Virus record (IMG/VR): IMGVR_UViG_3300034175_000017
Coordinates: 1 to 64,000 of that record
Source of the DNA: a virus
Direction: 5' to 3' (one strand)
DNA length: 64,000 bases
Below the pieces are notes generated by a model, which made no database searches, had not been told where the DNA came from, and saw nothing but the letters and a program-made list of their open reading frames with translations. This document shows, one piece after another, positions 23,041 through 30,579 of the stretch. The position numbers and the translations under genes were made by a program. Each line of letters starts with the position of its first letter. The stretch's first letter is position 1.

Positions 23041-24243
23041 ATGACTAATCTGCTTTCCATTGTTAAGGGTCGTCAGCCAGCCGAGACGCTGCTTGCCGGT
23101 CTGCGGGACGAGAACCGCGCCGCCTCTTTGTCTGCCGGTCAGAACCTGATCGCCAAGGCAAAGGAAGCTCGCGTCAGCGTTCCTGATTACCTTCGTCTGG
23201 CCGTTGACACGACCACGGGCAAGTTTGCCGGTGCGTCCGCTGACGGCTTTGAGGTCGCACTCGCGTTCCTGAACCTCCCGGTCAAGGAAGACTTCAGCAA
23301 AGGCATTCTGCTTGAAGCTGCTGCCGAAGCGTTTACGACCTTCCCCGGCACGCGTGCCCTCTTCCCTGCCGTGATCGACACACAGGTTCAGTGGCGCTAC
23401 CGTCAGGATCAGATCGAAGACGTGACCAACTTGGTCTCGCAGAGCCGCAACATCAGCGGCGTCGAGATGATTACGACTGTGGTTGACGACCGCCCTGAGG
23501 ACTACCAGCAGGTCGGCGTTATCGCGGAAGGTGCGAACATCCCCGTTCGTGCGCTTCGCACCAGCGAGAAGGGCGTCAAGTTCTTCAAGTTCGGTGGCGG
23601 TATCGAGTTCACCTATGAGTTCGAGCGTCGGGCTTCGCTGGACATCATCAACCCATACGCTGCGCGTATGGAGCGTGAAGTTCAGATCGGTCAGACTGCC
23701 ATCGCCACGGCGATGCTCATCAACGGCGACGGCGTGAACGGCGCTGCCCCTGTGGTGAATGCGAGTGACCTCGCCCTGTCGCTCCCTGAGTCGGGTCGTC
23801 CTGTTGCTGCGGCTGGCCGCATCAATTGGGAAATCTTCCTGACGTGGCTCGTTCGTCGCGCACAGACGGGTGCTCCGATTGATACCATCGTAGGCAACTA
23901 CGACATGTATCTTGAGTGGGTCCGCATGTTCGCCACGCCTTCGGCCAACTCGGGTGCTCCGCAGATTCAGGCGCTTCAGGCGGCGGGTGTGCAGGTTGCA
24001 ATCGACAACCCGAACTTCCCGCTGAACGTGCGTTTCGCGCTCAGCACCACGGCCCCCGCCGCGAAGCTCATCGGCTTCATCAAGTCGGAGACCTTGGAGG
24101 AGTTGGTTGAGAATGGTTCGGATATCGAAGAGTCGATCCGCGCCATCGAGAACCAAAAGGTTCGTTACTTCAAGACCACCAACAAGGGCTATCGTTTGAT
24201 CTTCAACGACACCCGGTCGGTCCTCAACCTCAACGCCGCATAA
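23041..24243 (+). CDS. Major capsid protein (400 aa)
   Basis: A 400-residue protein with features of the HK97-fold coat protein: a charged helical N-terminal region, then FTTFPGTRALFPAVID, a central VEMITTVVDDRPEDYQQVG, the typical FKFGGGIEFTYEFERRASLD and a C-terminal RYFKTTNKGYRLIFNDTRSV strand set. Length and place, followed by a strong terminator, fit the most highly expressed head gene. An AAGGG-like site precedes the ATG. Confidence 0.85.
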   Translation: MTNLLSIVKGRQPAETLLAGLRDENRAASLSAGQNLIAKAKEARVSVPDYLRLAVDTTTGKFAGASADGFEVALAFLNLPVKEDFSKGILLEAAAEAFTTFPGTRALFPAVIDTQVQWRYRQDQIEDVTNLVSQSRNISGVEMITTVVDDRPEDYQQVGVIAEGANIPVRALRTSEKGVKFFKFGGGIEFTYEFERRASLDIINPYAARMEREVQIGQTAIATAMLINGDGVNGAAPVVNASDLALSLPESGRPVAAAGRINWEIFLTWLVRRAQTGAPIDTIVGNYDMYLEWVRMFATPSANSGAPQIQALQAAGVQVAIDNPNFPLNVRFALSTTAPAAKLIGFIKSETLEELVENGSDIEESIRAIENQKVRYFKTTNKGYRLIFNDTRSVLNLNAA

Positions 24244-24261
24244 GCGTTGACATCTAACGGG

Positions 24262-24290
24262 AAAGGGGGCTAAGGCCCCCTTTCTTGTAT
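24262..24290 (+). terminator. Intrinsic terminator after capsid gene
   Basis: AAAGGGGG (24262-24269) and CCCCCTTT (24276-24283) form an eight-base stem with loop CTAAGG, followed by TCTTGT. Placed 18 bases after the capsid stop, it would limit read-through into the connector genes. Confidence 0.75.
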
Positions 24291-24319
24291 CTGTTACAAG
24301 TCCTTGCAAGGAGAATACA

Positions 24320-24709
24320 ATGCCCCGTAAGCCTGAAGACACGAAGCTTCCAGAGAACGCTTCGCCCACCGATTTGAATGCCAACAACAACACCCGCGCC
24401 GAAGAGTTCGAGCTTAACCGCACGACCGACACGGACAGCGGCGAAGTCCTTGAGAACTCCACCGGCTCCAACTCGGTCGATGGCGAAGACAGTTCCAAGG
24501 AAGGACGCGACGGCGGTCCTCCCCCTCCCGGCACCGACAACTCGACTGCCGAGCGCATCAAGGTGAAGACCTCGGGTGCTTTCCTGTTCCACGACCCGTT
24601 CAGCAACACAACCGTGGACAACAGTGACGACGGCGGCAACAAGGACGGCGTGCTTCGTTCTGCACTTGTGCAGGGTGCGCTTGACGACGGTCGGCTGGTC
24701 GAAGCCTAA
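24320..24709 (+). CDS. Disordered small head protein (129 aa)
   Basis: Residues 1-80 are asparagine-, aspartate- and threonine-rich and probably disordered (NANNNTRAEEFELNRTTDTD; GGPPPPGTDN). Residues 85-129 look folded (VKTSGAFLFHDPFSNTTV; RSALVQGALDDGRLVEA) and resemble the short C-terminal part of small head proteins encoded between coat and connector genes. AAGGAG precedes the ATG. Function unknown, perhaps connector-associated. Confidence 0.65.
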   Translation: MPRKPEDTKLPENASPTDLNANNNTRAEEFELNRTTDTDSGEVLENSTGSNSVDGEDSSKEGRDGGPPPPGTDNSTAERIKVKTSGAFLFHDPFSNTTVDNSDDGGNKDGVLRSALVQGALDDGRLVEA

Positions 24710-25422
24710 TGCTGCGTAGCGGAAACGCTGCCAGCTTTCTCGTAGAGTTCCCGTCAGGTGCGCCTGACGGGAATCTCTCTTGGACGCTATTGGGGCCTGA
24801 TGGAACGCTTCTGACGAGCGGCTCTATCAACACGCCTGACAATGCCGTCTCTGAACAGATTGTAGTTCCCGGCCAGTATAACACGCTCCCGGCTGGTGAG
24901 CTTACTTCTTACCGTGATCTGACGTGGACCTATTCAAAGGGCGGCGCAATCATCAACGGTGAAGAGCGTTACACGCTTCAAGGCCGAGTGCCTTACGGTG
25001 CCACCCCTCAGGGTGTTCGCAACAAGTTGGGTGTCGATCCACACGATCTGCCTGACGACGAGATAGACTTGGTGAAGGCATACTACGATTATGGTGTGCT
25101 CGTCGCACGCACAGCCTTCCCTGACGTGATTACCGTGCCGCAGCAGGACATACGCATTCGAGACGCGATAGAGGCGCTGGCGGCGCTTGTGCTGGTTCCT
25201 AGCATGCAAGTTCGCATTGCCTCGAAAGAGAGCAGCGGCACTGATACGTTCCAGCGTCAGAAGATTGATTGGGCGCTACTCGCTGATAACCTCAACGCCA
25301 TCGTTGTGGGCGGTGCGCTCATTCTCGATCCGGCGTTCGATGAGACGGCAGGCTTCGGGGCTGTGTTCATTCTTGCTTCGCCAACCACCGATGCCATCAC
25401 CGCAGAGGGAGCGGTGGGTTAA
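24709..25422 (+). CDS. Probable head-tail connector protein (237 aa)
   Basis: The N-terminal half is beta-rich (FLVEFPSGAPDGNLSWTLLG). The C-terminal half is helical, with GVRNKLGVDPHDLPDDEIDL followed by AYYDYGVLVA, similar in style to gp6-type head-tail adaptors. It overlaps the previous gene by one base (TAATG) and the convergent gene by four. A connector role is inferred from position and helical content. Confidence 0.55.
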   Translation: MLRSGNAASFLVEFPSGAPDGNLSWTLLGPDGTLLTSGSINTPDNAVSEQIVVPGQYNTLPAGELTSYRDLTWTYSKGGAIINGEERYTLQGRVPYGATPQGVRNKLGVDPHDLPDDEIDLVKAYYDYGVLVARTAFPDVITVPQQDIRIRDAIEALAALVLVPSMQVRIASKESSGTDTFQRQKIDWALLADNLNAIVVGGALILDPAFDETAGFGAVFILASPTTDAITAEGAVG

Positions 25423-25889
25423 TCCCCACGCTCATGCGCTATCTCGGTGCGCTTCACTTCCAAACCAATGGTCCGGTAGTTACGGATTTCTGATTGAGCC
25501 ATCGGCAGCATGCTGAAGTTGCTGATGACCAACTCGCTGACTTCATCGCCATTGTCCATGTTCAGCAGCTTGATCTTCGCGCCTTCGTAGAAGTAACCAT
25601 GTATGGCGTCGATGAGTTCGATCTCGTCCAGCAAGTTCAGGTCTCGGTAGCTTGACACAGCAAGAGCAACCCGGATCGCCCACAGACCGCCGTTCTCGTC
25701 AAACGAGAAGCCGTCTAATCCTACCAGCGTGTGCTTCGGTAGTTCGTTCTCGTCGTTGCGGCTCTCAAAGTTGTGCCACTCCAAGAAGCCGTGCGTGCCT
25801 CGGGCGTTCAACTCATCAATCGTGTCGGTGACGTGCCGCATGATTGACTTGTAGACAGGTTCGATTACGGAGGGACGCGGAGAAGACAT
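25419..25889 (-). CDS. Possible tail-terminator-like protein on the opposite strand (156 aa)
   Basis: A well-formed 156-residue reading frame on the minus strand inside the plus-strand head-tail region. It is mixed alpha/beta: a helical N-terminus (IMRHVTDTIDELNARGTHGF), then strands ending RTIGLEVKRTEIAHERGD. Size and position would suit a tail terminator or neck protein, which bind the tail tube end. It abuts the divergent gene at 25890 and overlaps the convergent gene at 25422 by four bases, so there is no plus-strand alternative. Function inferred only from location. Confidence 0.55.
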   Translation of the reverse strand: MSSPRPSVIEPVYKSIMRHVTDTIDELNARGTHGFLEWHNFESRNDENELPKHTLVGLDGFSFDENGGLWAIRVALAVSSYRDLNLLDEIELIDAIHGYFYEGAKIKLLNMDNGDEVSELVISNFSMLPMAQSEIRNYRTIGLEVKRTEIAHERGD

Positions 25890-26801
25890 TTGGCGAGACT
25901 TTCACAAAGTGCTGTTGTTATTCGTTTCGTCCTTGGCAAGGGCCTTGTCAAGGCTCGTCAGCGTTACGACGACACCGCTCGCGCTATCTTCCGTCGCGTT
26001 ACTCTTGAATATGCCGAGGGTGCTTACGAGGAAATGCGTAAGAACCTACAGGCCACTGTCGAGGCCGACGTTCGAGCAGAGCTTGTTCACATGGCCCTCC
26101 TGTTCCGTCGTCACATCATCGGAGCCGCAGGCACCAAGACTACGCCATCTGGCGGATTAGATACCGTCACGAAAGGGTCCGGTGCTCCACGCCAAACTCT
26201 AAGTTCTATGCTTCCTGCGTGGGCACCTCGCAATGCTGAGTATCTTCAGCGCAAGCGCACTGCCACAGGTGGCGTAGGATGGTTCGACAATCGCGGCTGG
26301 AAAGAGTCGCAGTATGACGCCCGATACTCTAGCCGTGTTAGCCGCAAGCCGGGTAGGGCAGCTATGCACGGTTTGCTGTTTCGTGAAATGCGGCAGGATA
26401 CTTGGGAGACTATGTTCGGTCCCATCAGCGTTCGCTTCTATCGTCAGCGCAAGCTGGAATCCACAGATGGCGTTGCCAACTTGGGTGTCGCCAAGAAGAA
26501 GAATATGCAGGTGCAGATCGGCAGCATCCAAGTGCGGGCGCTTGGCCGCATCACGCCTGCAATGCTCCCCGGCTTCACGTCAGGAGACGTGCGAGCAAGT
26601 GTCGCAGGCAATCCAGAGTTGATAAAGCTGGTGTATGGTTATGACCCACAACTTGCTCTGCGCTTGGGTCAAATGAACAACGGTGTGTATCGTCCTACCC
26701 TTGAGCCGTTCCTTGGCTTCTTCCTCACCCGCTCGCTGCCGTATGCAGTGAACGAGCGGCTGAGGAAGGGTGTTCTCAAGACTGCATTTAGATCGTCATA
26801 G
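25890..26801 (+). CDS. Head-tail region protein, TTG start (303 aa)
   Basis: A basic protein (many Arg/Lys) of 303 residues with a helical N-terminal third (RYDDTARAIFRRVTLEYAEG), a central disordered part (KTTPSGGLDTVTKGSG), and a folded C-terminal part ending RSLPYAVNERLRKGVLKTAF. The frame opens with TTG immediately next to the divergent ATG at 25889. Probably a tail completion or minor head protein by position; no motif was recognised. Its end overlaps the convergent tail chaperone gene by 14 bases. Confidence 0.55.
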   Translation: MARLSQSAVVIRFVLGKGLVKARQRYDDTARAIFRRVTLEYAEGAYEEMRKNLQATVEADVRAELVHMALLFRRHIIGAAGTKTTPSGGLDTVTKGSGAPRQTLSSMLPAWAPRNAEYLQRKRTATGGVGWFDNRGWKESQYDARYSSRVSRKPGRAAMHGLLFREMRQDTWETMFGPISVRFYRQRKLESTDGVANLGVAKKKNMQVQIGSIQVRALGRITPAMLPGFTSGDVRASVAGNPELIKLVYGYDPQLALRLGQMNNGVYRPTLEPFLGFFLTRSLPYAVNERLRKGVLKTAFRSS

Positions 26802-27524
26802 CGCGATTGATCGCGGCTACAGCAGCATGGACATCAGCATGACCAGCCGCAAGGTTCTTCACGCCCTCATCACCCACCTTCGGTGGAGTAGGCTGACTAC
26901 CCTTACCACCGCCAAGTGCAGCGTTAAGAAGAAGAGCCATAGAGTTGTGACGTGCAAGGGACTGCGAAGTAGTGAACCCTAGCTTCAACTGAAGCTTAGC
27001 TTGGATTTCACGCCGAGCTAGGCTCCAGTATATTCCATCAAGATCGGATTCTACGCAGTCGAATCCCCAACAGACGGCATCTCCGAAGTCGAGGGACTCG
27101 AACCATTCGGTAATGGCACTGATGGGGCTGGCATCATTGCTTGAAACTGGACGCTGAGGTTTGCCAGACCCGTGGTCCGCTTGGCGAAAAAATACAGGGC
27201 ATGCTCCGCTGCCCACATAAGCATCCGCTCAATTACTTCACCATCAAGATCAACTTGATCCGGCTTGATGAGGTCGGCCTCAGGGTCCGTGATGATTTGG
27301 TTCTTGTCGGTGAGGCAGCGGCGGATGACGTAATCCTGTGTGAAGGGATCGTTCATGAGCAAAGCCATTGCCGTCTGAGGATCAGGCAGCATCCGACGAA
27401 TGTCCATCTCAAGACCGTAGGTCATCTTGAGGGGAGCTTTGCCGGTCTCTGGAGGGAAGGTGAAGAACAACTCAGGACGGGGCATATCCTTGAGTGCTTG
27501 AAGAGTTGCGGCCTGATCGTCCAT
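26788..27524 (-). CDS. Tail assembly chaperone, -1 frameshift product (gpGT-like, about 245 aa)
   Basis: Fusion made by slipping at 27186-27192. The first 113 residues are shared with the short form; translation then continues in the -1 frame (RQADHGSGKPQRPVSS) for 132 more residues to the stop at 26788. The two frames overlap from 27216 to 27051 and the offset is exactly -1, matching lambda G/GT, where the fusion recruits tail-tube subunits onto the tape measure during assembly. Unusually, it lies on the strand opposite to the tape measure and tube genes. The C-terminal extension is helical and alanine-rich near the end. Confidence 0.8.
27051..27524 (-). CDS. Tail assembly chaperone, short form (gpG-like, 157 aa)
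   Basis: The unshifted product: 157 residues, mixed helical (LEMDIRRMLPDPQTAMALLM; VIERMLMWAAEHALYFFAKR), acidic overall, with a polar disordered C-terminus (LPNGSSPSTSEMPSVGDSTA). Short forms of this family coat the tape measure during assembly and are absent from virions. The ATG overlaps the stop of the ribbon-helix-helix gene (TAATGG). Confidence 0.75.
   Translation of the reverse strand: MDDQAATLQALKDMPRPELFFTFPPETGKAPLKMTYGLEMDIRRMLPDPQTAMALLMNDPFTQDYVIRRCLTDKNQIITDPEADLIKPDQVDLDGEVIERMLMWAAEHALYFFAKRTTGLANLSVQFQAMMPAPSVPLPNGSSPSTSEMPSVGDSTA
27186..27192 (-). other. Slippery heptamer T TTT TTC for -1 frameshift
   Basis: On the coding (minus) strand the sequence is TAT TTT TTC GCC, giving the canonical X XXY YYZ heptamer TTTTTTC in the zero frame. 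After a one-base backward slip both tRNAs re-pair with TTT, and reading continues CGC CAA GCG into the long downstream frame. Confidence 0.8.
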
Positions 27525-27724
27525 TATTCTTTCTCCGATACGACCATTCGCTTGACGAACTTGGCAATGGCCTCGTTCAGCGAAATGTTCTGCTTCATGC
27601 CGAGTGTGAGAAGCTCATTGACCTTTGCGTTCAAGTTGGTATTGTCGGCGCGTGCAAGGTCACTCATCTCGCTGTATCTCGCAAGCGGCACCCTGATTGT
27701 GAAACTACGGTGTGATTCAGCCAT
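27524..27724 (-). CDS. Ribbon-helix-helix (Arc-like) DNA-binding protein (66 aa)
   Basis: Sixty-six residues with the ribbon-helix-helix layout: a strand (SFTIRVPLARYSEM), helix A (LARADNTNLNAKVNELLTLG) and helix B (LNEAIAKFVKRMVV). Proteins of this fold bind DNA operators as dimers through the strand. GGAAG precedes the ATG. It leads the minus-strand operon with the tail chaperones and faces the tail-tube gene across a 109-base gap, a natural place for a local repressor of one or both. Target is inference. Confidence 0.7.
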   Translation of the reverse strand: MAESHRSFTIRVPLARYSEMSDLARADNTNLNAKVNELLTLGMKQNISLNEAIAKFVKRMVVSEKE

Positions 27725-27833
27725 TATATCTTCCAGCGGTTATCTGTGGTTGTCTTCGTCTCTATTGAGTAAAACTCGAAAGAAGGCAAGGGACAATTAC
27801 CAAACACCCGCGAGTTTCAAATAGGAGCCACAC

Positions 27834-28682
27834 ATGGCCGACGTTCAGAAGTCTGCATTTTCTCTCTCCTCGGCCACGATCATGCTTGGCCGTGCATTTC
27901 AAGACGATGTTTTTGGTTTGAAGCCTGCCACCGATTCTGTCGGTATGGTCTCGGAAGTCAGCATCGGCATCGACAGTTCTATTACGGAACTGTTGAACGG
28001 CGTGCAGCAAGTTGCTGTTGACGCCAAGCGCACAGGCGTTTCGGCGTCGATCACTGGCAACGTGTTCGAGTTTACTGCTCAGAACTTTATGCGTTCGCAG
28101 GCAATGTCGGGCACGGCCACTCAGGTCAAGCGCGGCGTTCTGTCTGCTGACGTTGCTGGCGGTGCGGTTTCACTCTCGGTTACGTCTGACCCAATTCCGG
28201 GTGAAGCTGCCTCGGCCATCACGGCGATCAGCGACATTCCATCGGGTTCGACTATCCTGATCCAGCGCACTGGTGGTGAGACCGACTATGTGTTCCCGAC
28301 CAAGACTTCGGCTGCTGCCACCGGCACTGGTCCGTATGTTCTGCCGATTGCTGCTCCGTATGCAATCCCTACCGGCACCACCTTCAAGGCCGGTGATCGC
28401 GTGTGGGTTGTTTCGCCTGTTGGTGTTGGCGATATGGATGCGGACGCACTCTTCTGTGCGAAGATTGTCGGCACCCTGTCGGGCTACGACCGTCCTGTGA
28501 TGTATATCGCACCGAAGGTTCGCATGGTTCGCGGTTTCCAAGTCTCGTTCAACGAGACGGCATACAGTTCTATGCCTTGGGAAATGCGTCCTCTGAACCT
28601 GTCGGCTGGTGAAGTGTCCTCGTCTGCCCGTCTTGGCGACATCGGCACCCGCCGCACCGGACTGCTCTACGTCGGCGGTTAA
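27834..28682 (+). CDS. Major tail tube protein (282 aa)
   Basis: A 282-residue beta-rich protein (SAFSLSSATIMLGRAF; VSASITGNVFEFTAQNFMRS; VRGFQVSFNETAYSSMPWEM) placed where tail tube genes lie, followed by a strong terminator as expected for an abundant structural protein. A hairpin-like insertion around residues 130-200 may be a surface domain. Tube subunits stack as hexameric rings around the tape measure. The call is by position, composition and the late strands typical of the family. Confidence 0.75.
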   Translation: MADVQKSAFSLSSATIMLGRAFQDDVFGLKPATDSVGMVSEVSIGIDSSITELLNGVQQVAVDAKRTGVSASITGNVFEFTAQNFMRSQAMSGTATQVKRGVLSADVAGGAVSLSVTSDPIPGEAASAITAISDIPSGSTILIQRTGGETDYVFPTKTSAAATGTGPYVLPIAAPYAIPTGTTFKAGDRVWVVSPVGVGDMDADALFCAKIVGTLSGYDRPVMYIAPKVRMVRGFQVSFNETAYSSMPWEMRPLNLSAGEVSSSARLGDIGTRRTGLLYVGG

Positions 28683-28707
28683 TCTGTTACCCATTGACTG
28701 AACTTGA

Positions 28708-28740
28708 GGGGCGTTGCATTAGTGCAGCGCCCCTTTTGTT
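28708..28740 (+). terminator. Intrinsic terminator after tail tube gene
   Basis: GGGGCGTTGCA (28708-28718) pairs with TGCAGCGCCCC (28723-28733) through a TTAG loop with one wobble pair, followed by TTTTGTTT. It lies 25 bases after the tube stop codon. Confidence 0.8.
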
Positions 28741-28750
28741 TGGACCGTAG

Positions 28751-29245
28751 ATGCACACCATTCCTGTTGAACACGTCAAGGACTCGCATCAGCTAATCGC
28801 TGAGGGGCGAGTAGACTTGTTCACCCTCACTCCTTCTGGCGGATCGGGCAACGTCAACTTCAAAGCCGACAACGATGTAACCTATCGCGGCATCGTTTAC
28901 ACTGGCCTGCCAATGACCTTGAGTGGTGAGAAGCGCACGGCAGAGACCGGCCTCAATATGCCCAAGCTCACTATCGGTCAGACCGACATTGACTTGTCGC
29001 TGTTCAAGCCAATGATCTATGACGGCTACCTCGACAACGCTGTGATCGTAAAATCCACGGTGCTGACCAACAACCTCATCAACAACGCGAACATCCGTGA
29101 GCTTCGCACCTACCGCGTCAAGCGCGTTGAGCAGTATTCCCGCACGCAGATCATCATGCAGCTTGCCACGCTGTCGGACAGCCTCGGCTTCATGATGCCC
29201 TATCGACAGTATCTCCCACCCGCATTCCCCACGGTGAAGCTGTGA
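28751..29245 (+). CDS. Minor tail protein L-like (164 aa)
   Basis: Resembles lambda gpL in its N-terminal domain: VDLFTLTPSGG followed by TYRGIVYTGLPMTLSGEKRT and LNMPKLTIGQTDIDLSLFKP. Lambda gpL (232 residues) sits at the tail tip and has a C-terminal cysteine-rich iron-sulfur domain. This protein is only 164 residues and contains no cysteine at all, so that domain is missing. It is translationally coupled to the next gene (GTGA overlap). Confidence 0.75.
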   Translation: MHTIPVEHVKDSHQLIAEGRVDLFTLTPSGGSGNVNFKADNDVTYRGIVYTGLPMTLSGEKRTAETGLNMPKLTIGQTDIDLSLFKPMIYDGYLDNAVIVKSTVLTNNLINNANIRELRTYRVKRVEQYSRTQIIMQLATLSDSLGFMMPYRQYLPPAFPTVKL

Positions 29246-29724
29246 CCCTAGAAGACCTCAAGTATGAGCACCTCCAAGCCATTCCTTTCACTGAGATTGG
29301 TGATCGCGATTGCTACGAATTGTGCCGTGACTTCTTCCGCGAGAACTTCAAGATCGAGCTAACGCCCTATGTGCGTCCGCACGATTGGGAGTCCGACAGC
29401 CTCGACCTGATCCGCATGTTCCACGACAACGAGGGCTTCGACAGCATCACCGATTGGCGTCCCAAGGACCTTCGCCCCGGCGACGTGCTGGCAATGTCTA
29501 TCAACGAAAGCAACCCGAACCACCTTGCAATCTATGTGGGGGATGACAAAATCCTTCATCACCTGTATGGGCGCATGTCGCGCATTGAACCGCTGCACGG
29601 CTTCTGGCGTAACCACACGTCATTTATCCTTCGACACAAGGACGTTCCTGATCTAAGGCCCGTCTATCCCGATGTAGATTATATGGAATTGCTCCGTGCT
29701 AGAAACACTCCTCCAGCCGAATGA
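29242..29724 (+). CDS. NlpC/P60 cysteine peptidase, tail tip (160 aa)
   Basis: Corresponds to the C-terminal domain of lambda gpK. The catalytic cysteine is in RDCYELCRDFF, the histidine in NHLAIYVGD and a third polar residue follows in ILHHLYGRM. NlpC/P60 enzymes cleave peptide bonds in peptidoglycan and in tails may assist penetration or assembly. GTG start overlapping the L-like stop. In lambda the enzyme is one chain with a JAB domain; here that domain is the next gene. Confidence 0.8.
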   Translation: MTLEDLKYEHLQAIPFTEIGDRDCYELCRDFFRENFKIELTPYVRPHDWESDSLDLIRMFHDNEGFDSITDWRPKDLRPGDVLAMSINESNPNHLAIYVGDDKILHHLYGRMSRIEPLHGFWRNHTSFILRHKDVPDLRPVYPDVDYMELLRARNTPPAE

Positions 29725-30028
29725 TCCTATCGAACGGTGCGGTCTCGTCCTAAAGGATGGGTCCTACGTTGAGATAGAAAACATCGCAGATGACCCAGTA
29801 ATAAGCTACGAGATGAGTCCCATTGAGGTGCTCCCTTACTTGACAGGGGATAGCATCATCGGCACATGGCACACTCATCCCTTCTCCCCGCCGCGTCTCA
29901 GCGGTGAGGACTATGTTGGGTTCATGGGCTGGCCGCACCTCACTCATCACGTCATTGGCGTGGAGAATGGTGAGGTCAAGGTGAAGTCCTACTACATCAA
30001 GAATGGAGCTATTCTCGAATGCGATTAA
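29696..30028 (+). CDS. JAB/MPN metalloprotease-like tail protein (110 aa)
   Basis: Carries the JAMM signature GTWHTHPFSPPRLSGEDY (H-x-H-P then S-x2-D), with an upstream glutamate (SPIEVLPYL). This matches the N-terminal domain of lambda gpK. The GTG start lies 29 bases inside the NlpC gene, and it overlaps the I-like gene by ten bases. JAB domains coordinate zinc and cleave isopeptide-like or peptide bonds; in phage tails the substrate is unknown. Confidence 0.8.
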   Translation: MLETLLQPNDPIERCGLVLKDGSYVEIENIADDPVISYEMSPIEVLPYLTGDSIIGTWHTHPFSPPRLSGEDYVGFMGWPHLTHHVIGVENGEVKVKSYYIKNGAILECD

Positions 30029-30567
30029 TCTTCCACGGCATTCTCAGGGACCTATTCGGTCCAGAGGCACGGATGGAAGCATCGTCTATCAAAGAGGCGG
30101 TGGAAGGATTCTCACGTCAGGTAGATTGGCCCAAGGACCTTCGGGTTGATATTGTCGGCTACCGTGACGAACATAAGCTTCTCACCGAACGTCCAGATGA
30201 AATCAACATCATGCCCTCGCTGCATGGCGGCGGCGGCAAGTTCGGTCAGATTATCATGGGTGCCGTAGTCGTGGCTATCGGTGCTGTTGTCTTCTTCACT
30301 CTCAGCCCCACAGTCGGCATTTCGCTGATGATTTCGGGCGGCATGATGATGGCACAAGGCGTGGTGGGCTTGTTCTTCAAGTCCCCTAAGATGGATAAGT
30401 CCGTCGATCCCGAAGACTCAAAATATCTCGGCATCAACCGAAATACTACGGCGGCACGAACGCCGATCACAATGGCGTGGGGTCGTGTCAATCTTTACCC
30501 CCACTGGCTAAGCTTGCAGTCCGACAGCAATCAACTGTCGCATGGAGCTTTCCCTGTTACTCCTTAA
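30019..30567 (+). CDS. Tail assembly protein I-like (182 aa)
   Basis: Matches lambda gpI: N-terminal ubiquitin-like stretch (LIFHGILRDLFGPEARMEAS; DEINIMPSLHGGGGKFGQII), then two hydrophobic glycine-rich segments (MGAVVVAIGAVVFFTLSPTV; GISLMISGGMMMAQGVVGLF). Needed for tail tip assembly. The C-terminal 50 residues extend beyond the usual family end. Lies in overlap with the JAB gene. Confidence 0.8.
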   Translation: MRLIFHGILRDLFGPEARMEASSIKEAVEGFSRQVDWPKDLRVDIVGYRDEHKLLTERPDEINIMPSLHGGGGKFGQIIMGAVVVAIGAVVFFTLSPTVGISLMISGGMMMAQGVVGLFFKSPKMDKSVDPEDSKYLGINRNTTAARTPITMAWGRVNLYPHWLSLQSDSNQLSHGAFPVTP

Positions 30568-30579
30568 AGGATCATATAT

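Noticed and set aside
22495-24642. 715-codon minus-strand frame across the capsid genes
   Set aside because: It runs antisense to three recognised head genes and has the Arg/Val/Leu-rich composition expected from the opposite strand of biased codons.
27090-27110. GGTTCGAGTCC on the minus strand, resembling a tRNA T-loop
   Set aside because: It lies in the tail chaperone coding frame and the flanking bases do not pair as a T-stem.
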